DNA of 64,000 nucleotides from Butyrivibrio sp. M55 (GTDB lineage Bacteria; Bacillota; Clostridia; Lachnospirales; Lachnospiraceae), in NCBI RefSeq assembly GCF_900116865.1, contig NZ_FPCD01000011.1, positions 37,868 through 101,867 on the forward strand, read 5' to 3'. The position numbers and the translations under genes are program-made. Of this stretch, positions 1 to 8,772 are shown piece after piece. The stretch's first letter is position 1. The number at the start of each line of letters is the position of its first letter. Under the pieces are notes generated by a model that saw nothing but the letters and a program-made list of their open reading frames with translations, had not been told where the DNA came from and made no database searches.

Positions 1-144
1 GTCGAAAACGATGACTGGGTGGAAATAACCGGAACCGTTGATAAAGAATATGTCAAACAGTACGATGTTGAATTCCCTGTATGCATTGTCGAAAGCATAC
101 GTCCATGTGACAAACCAAAGAGAGAAGTTATTTCTGTCATATAA
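1..144 (+). CDS. C-terminal fragment of a DUF1980/TIGR03943 (YcgQ-like) protein, partial
   Basis: The frame is open from base 1 and ends at a TAA at 142-144, giving 47 residues with no start in the window. It reads as a small beta-rich domain (DDWVEITGTVDKEY, then FPVCIVESIRP). This resembles the C-terminal end of YcgQ/TIGR03943 membrane-associated proteins, where a W-V-x-I-x-G-T strand is followed by a P-V-x-x-V-x-S-I strand. The match is by eye only and could be another OB-like domain. The gene is followed by about 55 bp and then by the promoter of the next operon. Confidence 0.45.
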   Translation, partial: VENDDWVEITGTVDKEYVKQYDVEFPVCIVESIRPCDKPKREVISVI

Positions 145-199
145 GATTATTGATGAAAAAACATCAACCGGAATGAAAAAATCTGCTTAAATACGCGCC

Positions 200-228
200 T
201 TGACACTCCTCGTATGATTGTATACAAT
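200..228 (+). promoter_or_regulatory. Sigma-A-type promoter of the citrate synthase operon
   Basis: TTGACA at 200-205 is a perfect -35 box. It lies 17 bp upstream of TACAAT at 223-228. Transcription would start near 235, inside the palindrome listed next, about 40 bp upstream of the chosen start codon at 275. Confidence 0.75.
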
Positions 229-237
229 TATACGAGG
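208..237. promoter_or_regulatory. 30-bp palindromic operator over the -10 box, probably for the GntR/FCD regulator encoded downstream
   Basis: The two 15-base arms are reverse complements except for one pair (G at 216 against T at 229). The centre is ATTGTATACAAT, flanked by CCTCGTAT and ATACGAGG. Centres of the form TTGTATACAA are typical operators of FadR/FCD-type GntR proteins. The site covers the spacer, the -10 box and the presumed start of transcription, so binding should block initiation. The GntR gene at 1723 is the natural candidate ligand sensor, making this an autoregulated operon. Confidence 0.75.
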
Positions 238-274
238 TTAGCTATTTGTTTATATGAGAGAGGTTTACTTTACT

Positions 275-1711
275 ATGAACGATACAAGTGCATTTCAGAA
301 CAGACCGGTCACCATGAATGACAAGAATAATTTGCTCCAGATTGAAGAGCATATGTATATTCTTGATGACGTGGAAAAGCCAAATGTTTTCAGAAATATG
401 TTTCCTTATGAGGAGATTCCCAAGATTCCTTTCAATGACAGGATTGTTCCTCATAATATGCCAAAGGATATATGGATAACGGATACTACTTTCCGTGACG
501 GGCAGCAGTCAAGGGCACCGTATACCACAGAGCAGATTGTTACCATATATGATAAGCTTCACGAGCTTGGCGGTCCGAACGGAATGATCAGGCAGAGTGA
601 GTTCTTTTTATACAGTAAGAGCGACCGTGATGCGGTTTATAAGTGTATGGAGAGAGGCTACAAATTCCCTGAAGTTACCAGCTGGATCAGAGCAAGCGAA
701 GAAGATTTTAAGCTTGTAAAAGAGATAGGAATGAAGGAAACGGGAATTCTCGTTTCTTGCTCGGATTATCACATTTTCTTAAAGCTTAAGATGACAAGGA
801 GACAGGCACTCGATCATTATCTCAGTGTAGTAAGATCGTGTCTTGAGGCGGGAATCAGCCCCAGATGCCATCTTGAAGATATTACAAGAGCAGATATTTA
901 CGGATTTGTTGTTCCGTTCTGTGTAGAGCTTATGAAGCTCAAGGACGAGTACGGAATTCCCGTTAAGATCCGCGCCTGCGATACAATGGGATACGGAGTT
1001 AACTTCTCCGGTGCGGTTATTCCCAGAAGTGTACAGGGAATCATTTACGCAATAAATACTAATGCCGGAGTTCCCTGCGAACTCATTGAGTGGCACGGAC
1101 ACAACGATTTCTATAAGGCTGTTACCAATTCAACAACAGCATGGCTCTACGGATGTTCATCCGTTAATACGTCTCTTTTCGGAATCGGTGAGAGAACAGG
1201 TAATACACCTCTTGAAGCTATGGTATTTGAGTATGCACAGCTCAAGGGCACACTCAACGGCATGAATACTCAGGTAATAACAGAACTTGCTGAGTATTAT
1301 GAAAAAGAGATCGGATTTACGGTTCCTGCAAATACACCTTTTGTAGGAAAGAACTTTAATGTTACAAGAGCAGGTATCCATGCGGACGGCCTTTTGAAAA
1401 ACGAGGAGATCTACAACATCTTTGATACGGATAAGTTCCTTAACAGACCGCCTGTAAGTGCGGTTTCCAATACATCGGGACTTGCAGGAATTGCTCACTG
1501 GATCAATATACATTACAAGCTTAAAGAAGAGCATGCTCTTTCTAAGACTTCACCCATCGTTACCAAGATCAAGGAGTGGGTTGACAGCGAGTATGCGGGC
1601 GGCAGAGTTACAGTTATGACCGATGATGAGCTTGTAAGAGAAATTGGCAAAGTAAGTGATGAGCTTGGCGTTGTTATCAAGGATGGAGAGATTACCGAAA
1701 TCTCCAAATAA
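275..1711 (+). CDS. Re-citrate synthase-like enzyme of the isopropylmalate synthase (HMGL) family
   Basis: A 478-residue member of the DRE-TIM metallolyase family. The start is the ATG at 275 because GAGAGG sits 11-12 bases upstream; an in-frame ATG at 254 has no ribosome site. The signature DTTFRDGQQ lies at residues 70-78. The metal-binding HGHND lies near residue 274. A C-terminal region contains GIHADGLLKNEEIYNIF. The protein joins acetyl-CoA to a 2-oxo acid. The neighbours, a regulator and NADP isocitrate dehydrogenase, indicate citrate made from oxaloacetate, as in the Re-citrate synthase of Clostridium kluyveri, which belongs to this family. Isopropylmalate or homocitrate synthase is the alternative, but no leuBCD or lysine genes are nearby. 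The stop overlaps the next reading frame. Confidence 0.8.
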   Translation: MNDTSAFQNRPVTMNDKNNLLQIEEHMYILDDVEKPNVFRNMFPYEEIPKIPFNDRIVPHNMPKDIWITDTTFRDGQQSRAPYTTEQIVTIYDKLHELGGPNGMIRQSEFFLYSKSDRDAVYKCMERGYKFPEVTSWIRASEEDFKLVKEIGMKETGILVSCSDYHIFLKLKMTRRQALDHYLSVVRSCLEAGISPRCHLEDITRADIYGFVVPFCVELMKLKDEYGIPVKIRACDTMGYGVNFSGAVIPRSVQGIIYAINTNAGVPCELIEWHGHNDFYKAVTNSTTAWLYGCSSVNTSLFGIGERTGNTPLEAMVFEYAQLKGTLNGMNTQVITELAEYYEKEIGFTVPANTPFVGKNFNVTRAGIHADGLLKNEEIYNIFDTDKFLNRPPVSAVSNTSGLAGIAHWINIHYKLKEEHALSKTSPIVTKIKEWVDSEYAGGRVTVMTDDELVREIGKVSDELGVVIKDGEITEISK

Positions 1712-1722
1712 TGAGGGAAAAT

Positions 1723-2403
1723 ATGGAAAATCAAGACTTAAAACATGAAGTTACGGACAAGTATTCCCTGAGAGGAAGAGTGTTTCACAGAATTCGTGAG
1801 GACATTCTGAACGGAAAGTATAAGGACCATGAGGAACTTAAGGAAGTTGCCATCGGTCAGGAACTTGGCGTCAGCAGAACCCCCGTAAGAGAGGCTTTCA
1901 GACAGCTTGAACTTGAGGGACTTATTCAGATAATTCCCAACAGGGGCGCTTATGTTACGGGAATAAAAGTCAAGGATATAGAAGATATCTACATGATAAG
2001 ATCAAAGCTCGAAGGACTCTGCGCCAGATGGGCTTGTGAGAATATCACAAAAGAACAGCTTGAGGAAATGGAAGAGAACATATACCTTGCGGAGTTCCAT
2101 GCTGCAAGAGGTCATATGGAGCAGATGGCTGAACTAGACAACCGTTTCCACAATATTTTATATGAAGCATGCAATTCAAAGATGCTTGAGCATCTTCTTA
2201 AGGATTATCACCAGTATGTATGGAGAGTCAGACAGAAGACTCTTTCAAGCAGCAGAGGTGCGGTTTCCAATGTTGAGCACAAATATATAATGGAAGCCAT
2301 TAAGGAAAATAATCCTGATAAAGCGGAGGAACTTGCTAACCAGCATATGATCAATGCATATGAGAATATGGTGGACAAGGGACTTCTTGAAATGTTTGAA
2401 TAA
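1723..2403 (+). CDS. GntR family transcriptional regulator, FCD (FadR-like) subfamily
   Basis: 226 residues. An N-terminal winged helix-turn-helix contains GRVFHRIREDILNGKY and LGVSRTPVREAFRQLELEG, the classic GntR recognition helix. An all-helical FCD ligand-binding domain follows, with a D..H..[H] pattern (LDNRFHNILYEA, then EHKYIMEAI and ANQHM). FCD domains bind small carboxylates, often through a metal. The start chosen is the ATG at 1723, preceded by GAGGG; an ATG at 1711 overlaps the stop of the synthase (TAATG) but has no ribosome site. It lies between citrate synthase and isocitrate dehydrogenase, and probably binds the palindrome at 208-237 in response to citrate or a related acid. 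Confidence 0.85.
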   Translation: MENQDLKHEVTDKYSLRGRVFHRIREDILNGKYKDHEELKEVAIGQELGVSRTPVREAFRQLELEGLIQIIPNRGAYVTGIKVKDIEDIYMIRSKLEGLCARWACENITKEQLEEMEENIYLAEFHAARGHMEQMAELDNRFHNILYEACNSKMLEHLLKDYHQYVWRVRQKTLSSSRGAVSNVEHKYIMEAIKENNPDKAEELANQHMINAYENMVDKGLLEMFE

Positions 2404-2430
2404 TTAAATTGATTGAAAGGAAAGGCGAAC

Positions 2431-3636
2431 ATGGCAAAAATTCAGATGACTACCCCCATCGTTGAGATGGACGGCGATGAGATGACCAGAGTTTTATGGA
2501 AGATGATCAAGGATAAGCTTATCCTTCCATATATAGATCTTAAGAGCGAATATTACGATCTTGGACTTGAATATAGAGATGAGACTGACGATCAGGTTAC
2601 TGTAGACAGTGCAAATGCTACACTTAAATACGGTGTTGCCGTTAAGTGCGCTACAATAACTCCCAATAACGAGAGAATGACTGAGTATAAGCTCAAGAAG
2701 ATGTGGAAGAGCCCTAACGGAACAATCAGAGCAATCCTCGACGGAACAGTTTTCCGTACACCTATCATGGTTAAGGGAATCGAGCCCAACGTAAGAACAT
2801 GGGAGCAGCCCATCACACTTGCAAGACACGCTTACGGCGATGTTTACAAGAACGTTGAGATAAGAGTTCCCGGTGCAGGTAAAGCAGAACTTGTATTTAC
2901 GGGTGCCGACGGAAAAGAGATCAGAGAGACAATTCACGAGTTTAACGAGCCCGGAATCATCCAGGGGATTCACAATAAAGATGCTTCTATCAGAAGCTTT
3001 GCAAGAGCCTGCTTTAAGTATGCACTTGCCGAGAAGAAAGAACTCTGGCTCGGTACAAAGGATACTATTAGCAAGACTTACGACAGAAGATTCAGAGAAA
3101 TCTTTGATGAGATATTTGAAAATGAGTTTAAGGCTGATTTCGAAAAGGCCGGTATAACATATTTCTACACACTTATCGATGATGCGGTTGCACGTGTTAT
3201 GAAGTCTAAGGGTGGATTCATCTGGGCATGTAAGAACTATGACGGAGACGTTATGAGTGATATGGTATCATCTGCGTTCGGTTCACTTGCAATGATGACA
3301 TCTGTTCTCGTATCACCTACAGGTGTATATGAGTATGAGGCTGCTCACGGAACTGTACAGAGACATTACTACAAGTACTTAAAGGGTGAGCCTACATCAA
3401 CAAACCCTGTTGCTACAATTTTTGCATGGACAGGTGCTCTTCGTAAGAGAGGAGAACTTGATGGAATCGCTGAGCTTATGGCATGGGCTGACAAGATGGA
3501 GAAGGCAACACTTTCAGTTATCGAGTCCGGCCGCATGACAGGCGATCTGGCGCTTATAACATCACTTCCCAATCCTGTAAAACTTGGAAGCGAAGAATTC
3601 CTTGACGCGATCGCGGAAGAATTTAATAAAATATGA
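2431..3636 (+). CDS. icd: NADP-dependent isocitrate dehydrogenase
   Basis: 401 residues, of the dimeric NADP isocitrate dehydrogenase class also found in eukaryotes (opens with [17 protein letters not shown]). It converts isocitrate to 2-oxoglutarate, CO2 and NADPH. Visible family motifs are TITPNNERM, the substrate-binding [16 protein letters not shown], and [25 protein letters not shown] with the metal-binding aspartates. The cofactor region is [11 protein letters not shown]. The start is the ATG at 2431 after AAAGGAAAGG; an in-frame ATG at 2413 would add six residues without a better ribosome site. With the upstream Re-citrate synthase it gives an oxidative route to glutamate. Aconitase is not in the window. 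Confidence 0.93.
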   Translation: MAKIQMTTPIVEMDGDEMTRVLWKMIKDKLILPYIDLKSEYYDLGLEYRDETDDQVTVDSANATLKYGVAVKCATITPNNERMTEYKLKKMWKSPNGTIRAILDGTVFRTPIMVKGIEPNVRTWEQPITLARHAYGDVYKNVEIRVPGAGKAELVFTGADGKEIRETIHEFNEPGIIQGIHNKDASIRSFARACFKYALAEKKELWLGTKDTISKTYDRRFREIFDEIFENEFKADFEKAGITYFYTLIDDAVARVMKSKGGFIWACKNYDGDVMSDMVSSAFGSLAMMTSVLVSPTGVYEYEAAHGTVQRHYYKYLKGEPTSTNPVATIFAWTGALRKRGELDGIAELMAWADKMEKATLSVIESGRMTGDLALITSLPNPVKLGSEEFLDAIAEEFNKI

Positions 3637-3640
3637 TAGC

Positions 3641-3676
3641 AAAGAGCCTTTCATTTATTGGAAGGCTCTTATTTTT
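3641..3676 (+). terminator. Rho-independent terminator of the citrate synthase-gntR-icd operon
   Basis: AAGAGCCTT and AAGGCTCTT pair across a short loop. The stem is followed by ATTTTTT. It lies six bases after the icd stop, closing the three-gene operon. Confidence 0.85.
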
Positions 3677-3752
3677 TCTCTTTTTGCAGCGGCGTTTATA
3701 TGCTATACTATTCACTGGTTATACATTTACGGTATGAAAGAGACACACACGG

Positions 3753-4706
3753 ATGTTGGATAGGAGTCGTAAAAAGAAAGTATATAGTAAAAAGATAAAA
3801 CGTCTTCGCAGGGGGATTGTGATAACCGTTGTAGCGGCGTGTCTGATTCCCACGTGTATCTGTGTTATTCTTTCAGTAAGGTATGACAGGTTAAATGCCA
3901 AGTATAAACAGAGCACTGCAGATCTTGAATGGTACAGACAGAGGTATGGAAGCGAGCTTTCAATACTTTCGGCCGTGCAACCGGATGTTAATGAAGATAA
4001 TGTTCCGGATGCCGAGGCGGGAGGCTTTGAGCAGGATTATGCCGATGTAGATACCAGCGGAGCTCTTAATCCCGAGGATATCGAGGGTACAAGATATGTA
4101 TATCTTACTTTCGATGACGGTCCCAGTATTTATACCGAAGAGATATTGGATATTTTAAAAGAGAATGATGTAAAGGCCACTTTTTTTGTGTGCGGAAAAC
4201 CCGATGCCAAGTATGTTGACGCCTATAAGAGGATAGTCGATGAAGGGCATACGCTGGGGATGCATTCTTACAGCCACAAATATGGTGAGATTTACTCATC
4301 CCTGGATTCATTTAAAGAGGATTTTGACAAACTAAGAATATTTTTATACGAGACCACGGGTGTCTGGGCCAAGTATTACAGATTTCCCGGAGGAAGTTCC
4401 AATGCTGTCAGTAAGGTTGATATCAAGGAGCTTGAGAATTTTTTGGAAGGAACCGATGCCACTTTCTATGACTGGAATATTTCTGCGAAAGATGACAAAG
4501 CGGGCAACACCAAAGAGTCGATTTATGCTAATATAGTAGATAATGTCCCAAAATTCAAACACTGCATCGTGTTAATGCATGACGCTGCAGACAAGCGTAG
4601 TACCGTTGACGCTTTGCCTGATATCATAAGAGATATCAAGGCTATGGATGATACCGTGATAGTTCCGATAACAGATAATACGTTACCGGTTCAACATATC
4701 AAATAA
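3753..4706 (+). CDS. Membrane-anchored polysaccharide deacetylase (NodB/CE4 domain)
   Basis: 317 residues. A basic N-terminus precedes one membrane helix (about residues 21-43, VITVVAACLIPTCICVILSV), giving a type II membrane topology. A short charged linker follows. The NodB domain has TFDDGPS at 119-125 with D121/D122, the metal ligands HSYSH at 171-175, the RFPGGSS motif, DWN, and LMHDAAD near the C-terminus. All five CE4 motifs are present, so it should be active, probably removing acetyl groups from peptidoglycan or another surface glycan outside the cell. A TGCTATACT extended -10 box at 3701-3709 lies upstream. The gene stands alone between two terminator-bounded units. Confidence 0.88.
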   Translation: MLDRSRKKKVYSKKIKRLRRGIVITVVAACLIPTCICVILSVRYDRLNAKYKQSTADLEWYRQRYGSELSILSAVQPDVNEDNVPDAEAGGFEQDYADVDTSGALNPEDIEGTRYVYLTFDDGPSIYTEEILDILKENDVKATFFVCGKPDAKYVDAYKRIVDEGHTLGMHSYSHKYGEIYSSLDSFKEDFDKLRIFLYETTGVWAKYYRFPGGSSNAVSKVDIKELENFLEGTDATFYDWNISAKDDKAGNTKESIYANIVDNVPKFKHCIVLMHDAADKRSTVDALPDIIRDIKAMDDTVIVPITDNTLPVQHIK

Positions 4707-4742
4707 AAGTATTAACAAGAAAAAGTGAACGGAGGAGAAACA

Positions 4743-5735
4743 ATGGGATTTTTTTCTGAGCTAAAGAGCGATTTATCCCAAGCAGTTAACACACTCATGC
4801 CTGATGATAAGGCTGACGAAACAAGGGTTCTTGATAAGGAAAGTGTTGATGGGGGAACTGTAAGACCGGAAGATGTCGATCTTGACAGTATGCTTGATCG
4901 TCTTGATGAAATCAAGCTTGATGATGTGGTGAACAAGGAAGAAGGTTTATCTGAAGAGTCGGAGCAGACTCTTGATAATTCTGAAGAAACGGGAGAGGCA
5001 ACGGAGGAAGAGACTTCCGGTGCTGAAACTGCCGATAACGAAAATTTAAATGAAGGGACTTCTGAGGAACAGACTGAGGAGATAAGCGAAGAGCGTGCTC
5101 TTGAACAGCTTATCGAAGCACAGACGGCGTCAGAGGTAAAAGAGGGTGAGCCGATGAGCGCGCTTGAGGCTATCAATAATTCTAATATCGACGAGTACAT
5201 TGCAGAGAGCAATGCTACAGATAAAAATACTAATAACGGGGGAGAAGAAACTATGGAATTTGATCAGCAGACACCTACAGATGAAACAGCCAGCATTACA
5301 GAAGGAATGGTGCTTACAGGAGATTTGCAGACAACAGGATCTCTTGATCTTGTCGGTAAGATCAACGGTAATGTAAAGTGCCTTGGAAAGCTCAATGTTA
5401 CAGGTGAGATCACAGGTGATTCCGATGCAGCTGAGATCTATGCAGAGTCAGCAAGAATTACAGGTGAGGTTAAGAGTAAAGGTAGCGTAAAGGTTGGACA
5501 GAGTACTGTTATCGTAGGAAACATCTTCGGTTCAAGTGCTGTTATCGCAGGCGCTGTTAAGGGCGATATCGACGTTCACGGACCGGTTGTTCTTGATACA
5601 ACTGCAATTGTTATGGGTAACATCAAGTCTCAGTCAGTGCAGATCAATAACGGAGCCGTTATTGAAGGTATGTGCTCACAGGCATATGCTGATGTTAATC
5701 CTTCAGAGTTCTTCGAGGGACTTAAAAACAGATAA
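4743..5735 (+). CDS. Bactofilin with an acidic N-terminal extension
   Basis: 330 residues. The first 170 are a Glu/Asp/Thr-rich, probably disordered extension (EESEQTLDNSEETGEATEEE and similar). The last 160 are a bactofilin (DUF583) right-handed beta-helix made of repeated turns such as LTGDLQTTGSLDLVGKINGN and ITGEVKSKGSVKVG. Bactofilins polymerise without nucleotide and act as scaffolds under the membrane, often for cell-wall enzymes. The start is the ATG at 4743 after GGAGGAG. An in-frame ATG at 5253 is preceded by GGGGGAG eight bases upstream and would yield the bare bactofilin (see findings). The NodB deacetylase upstream fits a wall-related role. Confidence 0.85.
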   Translation: MGFFSELKSDLSQAVNTLMPDDKADETRVLDKESVDGGTVRPEDVDLDSMLDRLDEIKLDDVVNKEEGLSEESEQTLDNSEETGEATEEETSGAETADNENLNEGTSEEQTEEISEERALEQLIEAQTASEVKEGEPMSALEAINNSNIDEYIAESNATDKNTNNGGEETMEFDQQTPTDETASITEGMVLTGDLQTTGSLDLVGKINGNVKCLGKLNVTGEITGDSDAAEIYAESARITGEVKSKGSVKVGQSTVIVGNIFGSSAVIAGAVKGDIDVHGPVVLDTTAIVMGNIKSQSVQINNGAVIEGMCSQAYADVNPSEFFEGLKNR

Positions 5736-5759
5736 GTAATAAAAGCATATGGAGAGATT

Positions 5760-6452
5760 ATGAGAATATTATTAAAACTTAGTGGTGAAGCACTCGCAGG
5801 CGACAAGAAGACAGGATTTGACGAGGAAACTGTCAGAAAGGTTGCTCTTCAGGTTAAAGAACTTACCGAGAAAGGAACAGAGGTTGGAATCGTTATCGGA
5901 GGCGGTAATTTCTGGAGAGGAAGAACCAGCGAAAATATCGACCGTGTAAAAGCGGATCAGATCGGTATGCTTGCAACCATAATGAACTGCATCTATGTTT
6001 CTGAGATTTTCAGAAGTGAAGGAATGATGACAAATATACTGACTCCTTTTGAATGTGGCTCATTTACCAAGCTCTTTTCTAAAGACAGAGCAAACAAATA
6101 TTTCGCAAAGGGAATGGTGGTATTCTTTGCCGGAGGTACGGGACATCCCTATTTCTCAACGGATACAGGTGTCGCACTTCGTGCGATCGAGGTAGAAGCA
6201 GATTATATATTACTCGCCAAGGCCATTGACGGTGTATATGACAGCGATCCTGCCAAGAATCCGAATGCAAAGAGATATGACGAGATTTCTATCGATGAAG
6301 TTATTGCCCAGAATCTGCAGGTTGTTGATATGACAGCTTCGATAATGGTAAGAGATAACAAGATTCCTATGAGAGTATTTGCTCTTCAGGAGGAAAAAAG
6401 TATTGTAAACGCCGCCAGCGGCAACTTTAACGGTACAACTGTTACTGTTTGA
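5760..6452 (+). CDS. pyrH: UMP kinase
   Basis: 230 residues, the usual length. It phosphorylates UMP to UDP in pyrimidine synthesis. Visible are the N-terminal RILLKLSGEAL, the GGGNFWRGR loop, the UMP-binding AGGTGHPYFSTDT, and YDSDPAKNPNAKRYD, all hallmarks of the bacterial amino-acid-kinase-fold UMP kinase. GGAGAG lies four bases before the ATG. It is followed by frr after 33 bases, the conserved pyrH-frr order of most bacteria. Confidence 0.96.
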   Translation: MRILLKLSGEALAGDKKTGFDEETVRKVALQVKELTEKGTEVGIVIGGGNFWRGRTSENIDRVKADQIGMLATIMNCIYVSEIFRSEGMMTNILTPFECGSFTKLFSKDRANKYFAKGMVVFFAGGTGHPYFSTDTGVALRAIEVEADYILLAKAIDGVYDSDPAKNPNAKRYDEISIDEVIAQNLQVVDMTASIMVRDNKIPMRVFALQEEKSIVNAASGNFNGTTVTV

Positions 6453-6485
6453 CGTTTTGGTCTAATGAAATAACGGAGGCATAAT

Positions 6486-7037
6486 ATGAACGAAAGAATT
6501 AAAGAATATAGTGACAAGATGCAGAAATCTTATGATTTTCTCAAGGAGGAGCTGGCTTCTATCCGTGCCGGAAGAGCCAATCCCCACGTGCTTGACAAGA
6601 TAAAGGTTGATTATTACGGAACACCTACACCTCTTCAGCAGGTTGGTAACGTATCAGTTCCGGAAGCGCGTATCATTCAGATCGCACCCTGGGACAAGAC
6701 ACTTATTAAGGATATCGAGAAAGCAATCATGACATCGGATCTTGGAATTACTCCAAGCAACGATGGTGCTGTTATCAGACTTGTTTTCCCTGAGCTTACA
6801 GAGGAGAGAAGAAAACAGCTTGCAAAGGATATCCGTAAGAAGGGTGAAGATGCCAAGGTTGCAGTCAGAAACGTAAGACGTGACGGCAATGATGCTCTTA
6901 AGAAGCTTAAGGGCTCAGATGTATCTGAGGATGAGATCAACGATCTTAATGATGAACTTCAGAAAGTAACAGATAAGTTTATCAAGGATATTGATGCTGC
7001 TGTAGAAGATAAGAACAAGGAAGTCATGACAGTGTGA
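6486..7037 (+). CDS. frr: Ribosome recycling factor
   Basis: 183 residues, standard length. It releases ribosomes from mRNA after termination together with EF-G. The sequence has the conserved RAGRANPHVLDKIKVDYYG, PLQQVGNVSVPEAR, LGITPSNDG, and the ending helix with RRDGNDALKK and VTDKFIKDIDAAVEDKNKEVM. Ribosome site CGGAGG ends seven bases upstream of the ATG. Confidence 0.97.
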   Translation: MNERIKEYSDKMQKSYDFLKEELASIRAGRANPHVLDKIKVDYYGTPTPLQQVGNVSVPEARIIQIAPWDKTLIKDIEKAIMTSDLGITPSNDGAVIRLVFPELTEERRKQLAKDIRKKGEDAKVAVRNVRRDGNDALKKLKGSDVSEDEINDLNDELQKVTDKFIKDIDAAVEDKNKEVMTV

Positions 7038-7062
7038 TTTCCCGTAAATAGGAAATTTAGTT

Positions 7063-7788
7063 ATGGAAGAAAATAAAAATATACCTGCACATGTTGCGAT
7101 AATTCTGGACGGAAACGGAAGATGGGCCAAGGCAAAGGGGCTTCCCAGAAATGCCGGACATTTGCAGGGAGCAAAGGCTGTTGAGGATATTTTGTATGAT
7201 GCCAAGGATATGGGCATCAAGTACCTTACGGTTTATGCTTTTTCAACAGAAAACTGGAGTCGTCCTGAGGCAGAGGTTTCTGCCCTCATGATGCTCCTTC
7301 GTAATTACCTTAAGACAAGTATAAAGAAGTCAATGAAAAATAATGTGAGATGTCGTGTTATCGGCGACAGAAGTCTTCTCGCAAAGGATATCATCGAGGC
7401 AATCGAGAATCTTGAGAAGACAACCGCAGAAAATACCGGACTTACATTTACAATTGCTATCAATTACGGAAGCAGAGACGAGATCAGAAGATCCTTTATC
7501 AAACTTGCAGACAAGGTAAAAAATGGAGAACTTGATCCCTCTGATATTACAGAAGAAATGATAGCTTCCAATCTTGATACCGAGTATATGCCTGATCCGG
7601 ATCTTTTGATAAGGACCTGCAACGAGCAGAGAGTATCAAACTTCTTATTGTGGCAGCTCGCTTACACGGAGTTCTATTTTACTCCTGTGGCATGGCCTGA
7701 TTTTAACAAGGCAGAGCTTGAAAAAGCAGTAGAAGCATATGGAAACAGAAACCGTAAATTCGGAGGTCTCAAGCAGGATCAGATTTAG
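7063..7788 (+). CDS. uppS: Undecaprenyl diphosphate synthase (cis-prenyltransferase)
   Basis: 241 residues. It condenses isopentenyl diphosphate onto farnesyl diphosphate to make the C55 carrier for wall polymers. DGNGRWA at residues 16-22 holds the catalytic aspartate. YAFSTENWSRP, INYGSRDEIRRS and the C-terminal PDPDLLIRTCNEQRVSNFLLWQ region with TEFYFTPVAWPDF are diagnostic. Farnesyl diphosphate would come from ispA at 37331 in the same window. It is followed by cdsA with a 52-base gap. Confidence 0.95.
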   Translation: MEENKNIPAHVAIILDGNGRWAKAKGLPRNAGHLQGAKAVEDILYDAKDMGIKYLTVYAFSTENWSRPEAEVSALMMLLRNYLKTSIKKSMKNNVRCRVIGDRSLLAKDIIEAIENLEKTTAENTGLTFTIAINYGSRDEIRRSFIKLADKVKNGELDPSDITEEMIASNLDTEYMPDPDLLIRTCNEQRVSNFLLWQLAYTEFYFTPVAWPDFNKAELEKAVEAYGNRNRKFGGLKQDQI

Positions 7789-7840
7789 TACAGTGTACTG
7801 TGATCCCAATGGAATTGAATGAATAGGCGGGGTTAGTGTA

Positions 7841-8668
7841 TTGAAAACGAGAGTGATTAGCGGAATCGTTATTGCCGTCGTGCTGGCAGCGGTTCTAATT
7901 TCCGGGGGGTATTTTCTGGCAGCAGTTTTGTTTGCTGTTTCACTTATCAGTTATAACGAACTTACAAAAGCTACCGGAGTCCATGACTGCGGAACCAAAT
8001 ATAATCCGCTTGAGATATGCGGATACATATCGATAGTAGTGCATTATCTTCAAATGATAATGATAAGAGATTACAGGTATTATATTTTTTCTTTGATGTT
8101 TGCTTTTTTCTTAATAATGGCATGTTATGTTCTGACATTCCCAAGGTTTACATCAACGCAGGCAATGTCGGCATTTTTTAGCTTTGTTTATTCTCCTGTA
8201 AATATGTCTTTTGTATTTCTTTTGAGAATTCGTCCCGATTATGGATGGATTTTTGCCTGGGTTCCTTTTATTGCCTGGGTGTGCGATACATGTGCATATT
8301 TTTCAGGAAGAGCATTTGGTAAGCACAAGCTTGCACCCGAGCTTTCACCTAAGAAGACGGTTGAAGGCGCTATAGGTGGCGTTGTCGGCTCGGTTGTTGT
8401 TGGATTCGTTATTGGTTTTGTAATTTATCTTAGAAAGATATATAGTATCGAATTCCTTTTTGTGATGATAATCATCACTTTTGTCGGAAGTATAATCGGG
8501 CAGTTGGGCGACCTTCTTGCATCCGGAATAAAGAGAGATCATAAGATCAAGGATTACGGAAATGTTATTCCGGGACACGGCGGTATTATGGATCGTTTTG
8601 ACAGTGTAATATTCGTAATACCTTGTGTATATTTTTTGGCCGCAGTATTAGTGCCGCTTATTGAATAA
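7841..8668 (+). CDS. cdsA: Phosphatidate cytidylyltransferase (CDP-diglyceride synthase)
   Basis: 275 residues with about seven to eight hydrophobic segments. It makes CDP-diacylglycerol for phospholipids in the membrane. The family signature is complete near the C-terminus: [20 protein letters not shown] followed by GIMDRFDS. The start is a TTG at 7841, chosen because AGGCGGGG lies eight bases upstream and no ATG or GTG gives a full N-terminus. It is part of the uppS-cdsA-dxr-rseP-ispG-polC cluster. Confidence 0.93.
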   Translation: MKTRVISGIVIAVVLAAVLISGGYFLAAVLFAVSLISYNELTKATGVHDCGTKYNPLEICGYISIVVHYLQMIMIRDYRYYIFSLMFAFFLIMACYVLTFPRFTSTQAMSAFFSFVYSPVNMSFVFLLRIRPDYGWIFAWVPFIAWVCDTCAYFSGRAFGKHKLAPELSPKKTVEGAIGGVVGSVVVGFVIGFVIYLRKIYSIEFLFVMIIITFVGSIIGQLGDLLASGIKRDHKIKDYGNVIPGHGGIMDRFDSVIFVIPCVYFLAAVLVPLIE

Positions 8669-8679
8669 GAAGACATCAG

Positions 8680-8709
8680 AGAGTCGCAGTAAATCAAAGC
8701 GGCTCTTTG
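8680..8709 (+). terminator. Weak hairpin between cdsA and dxr
   Basis: AGAGTCGC (8680-8687) pairs with GCGGCTCT (8699-8706), one wobble pair included. Only a short TTTGTT follows. It may slow transcription or cause partial termination between the two halves of the cluster. Confidence 0.4.
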
Positions 8710-8772
8710 TTCGTTGATAGAAAATGTTTGATTTAATGCGATAAAATCCATTCGTTTATATTAGGAGAAAAA

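Noticed and set aside
144..199. TTGATG-AAAAAA-CATCAA hairpin as a terminator of the first partial gene
   Set aside because: Six weak base pairs and no T run; too little to call.
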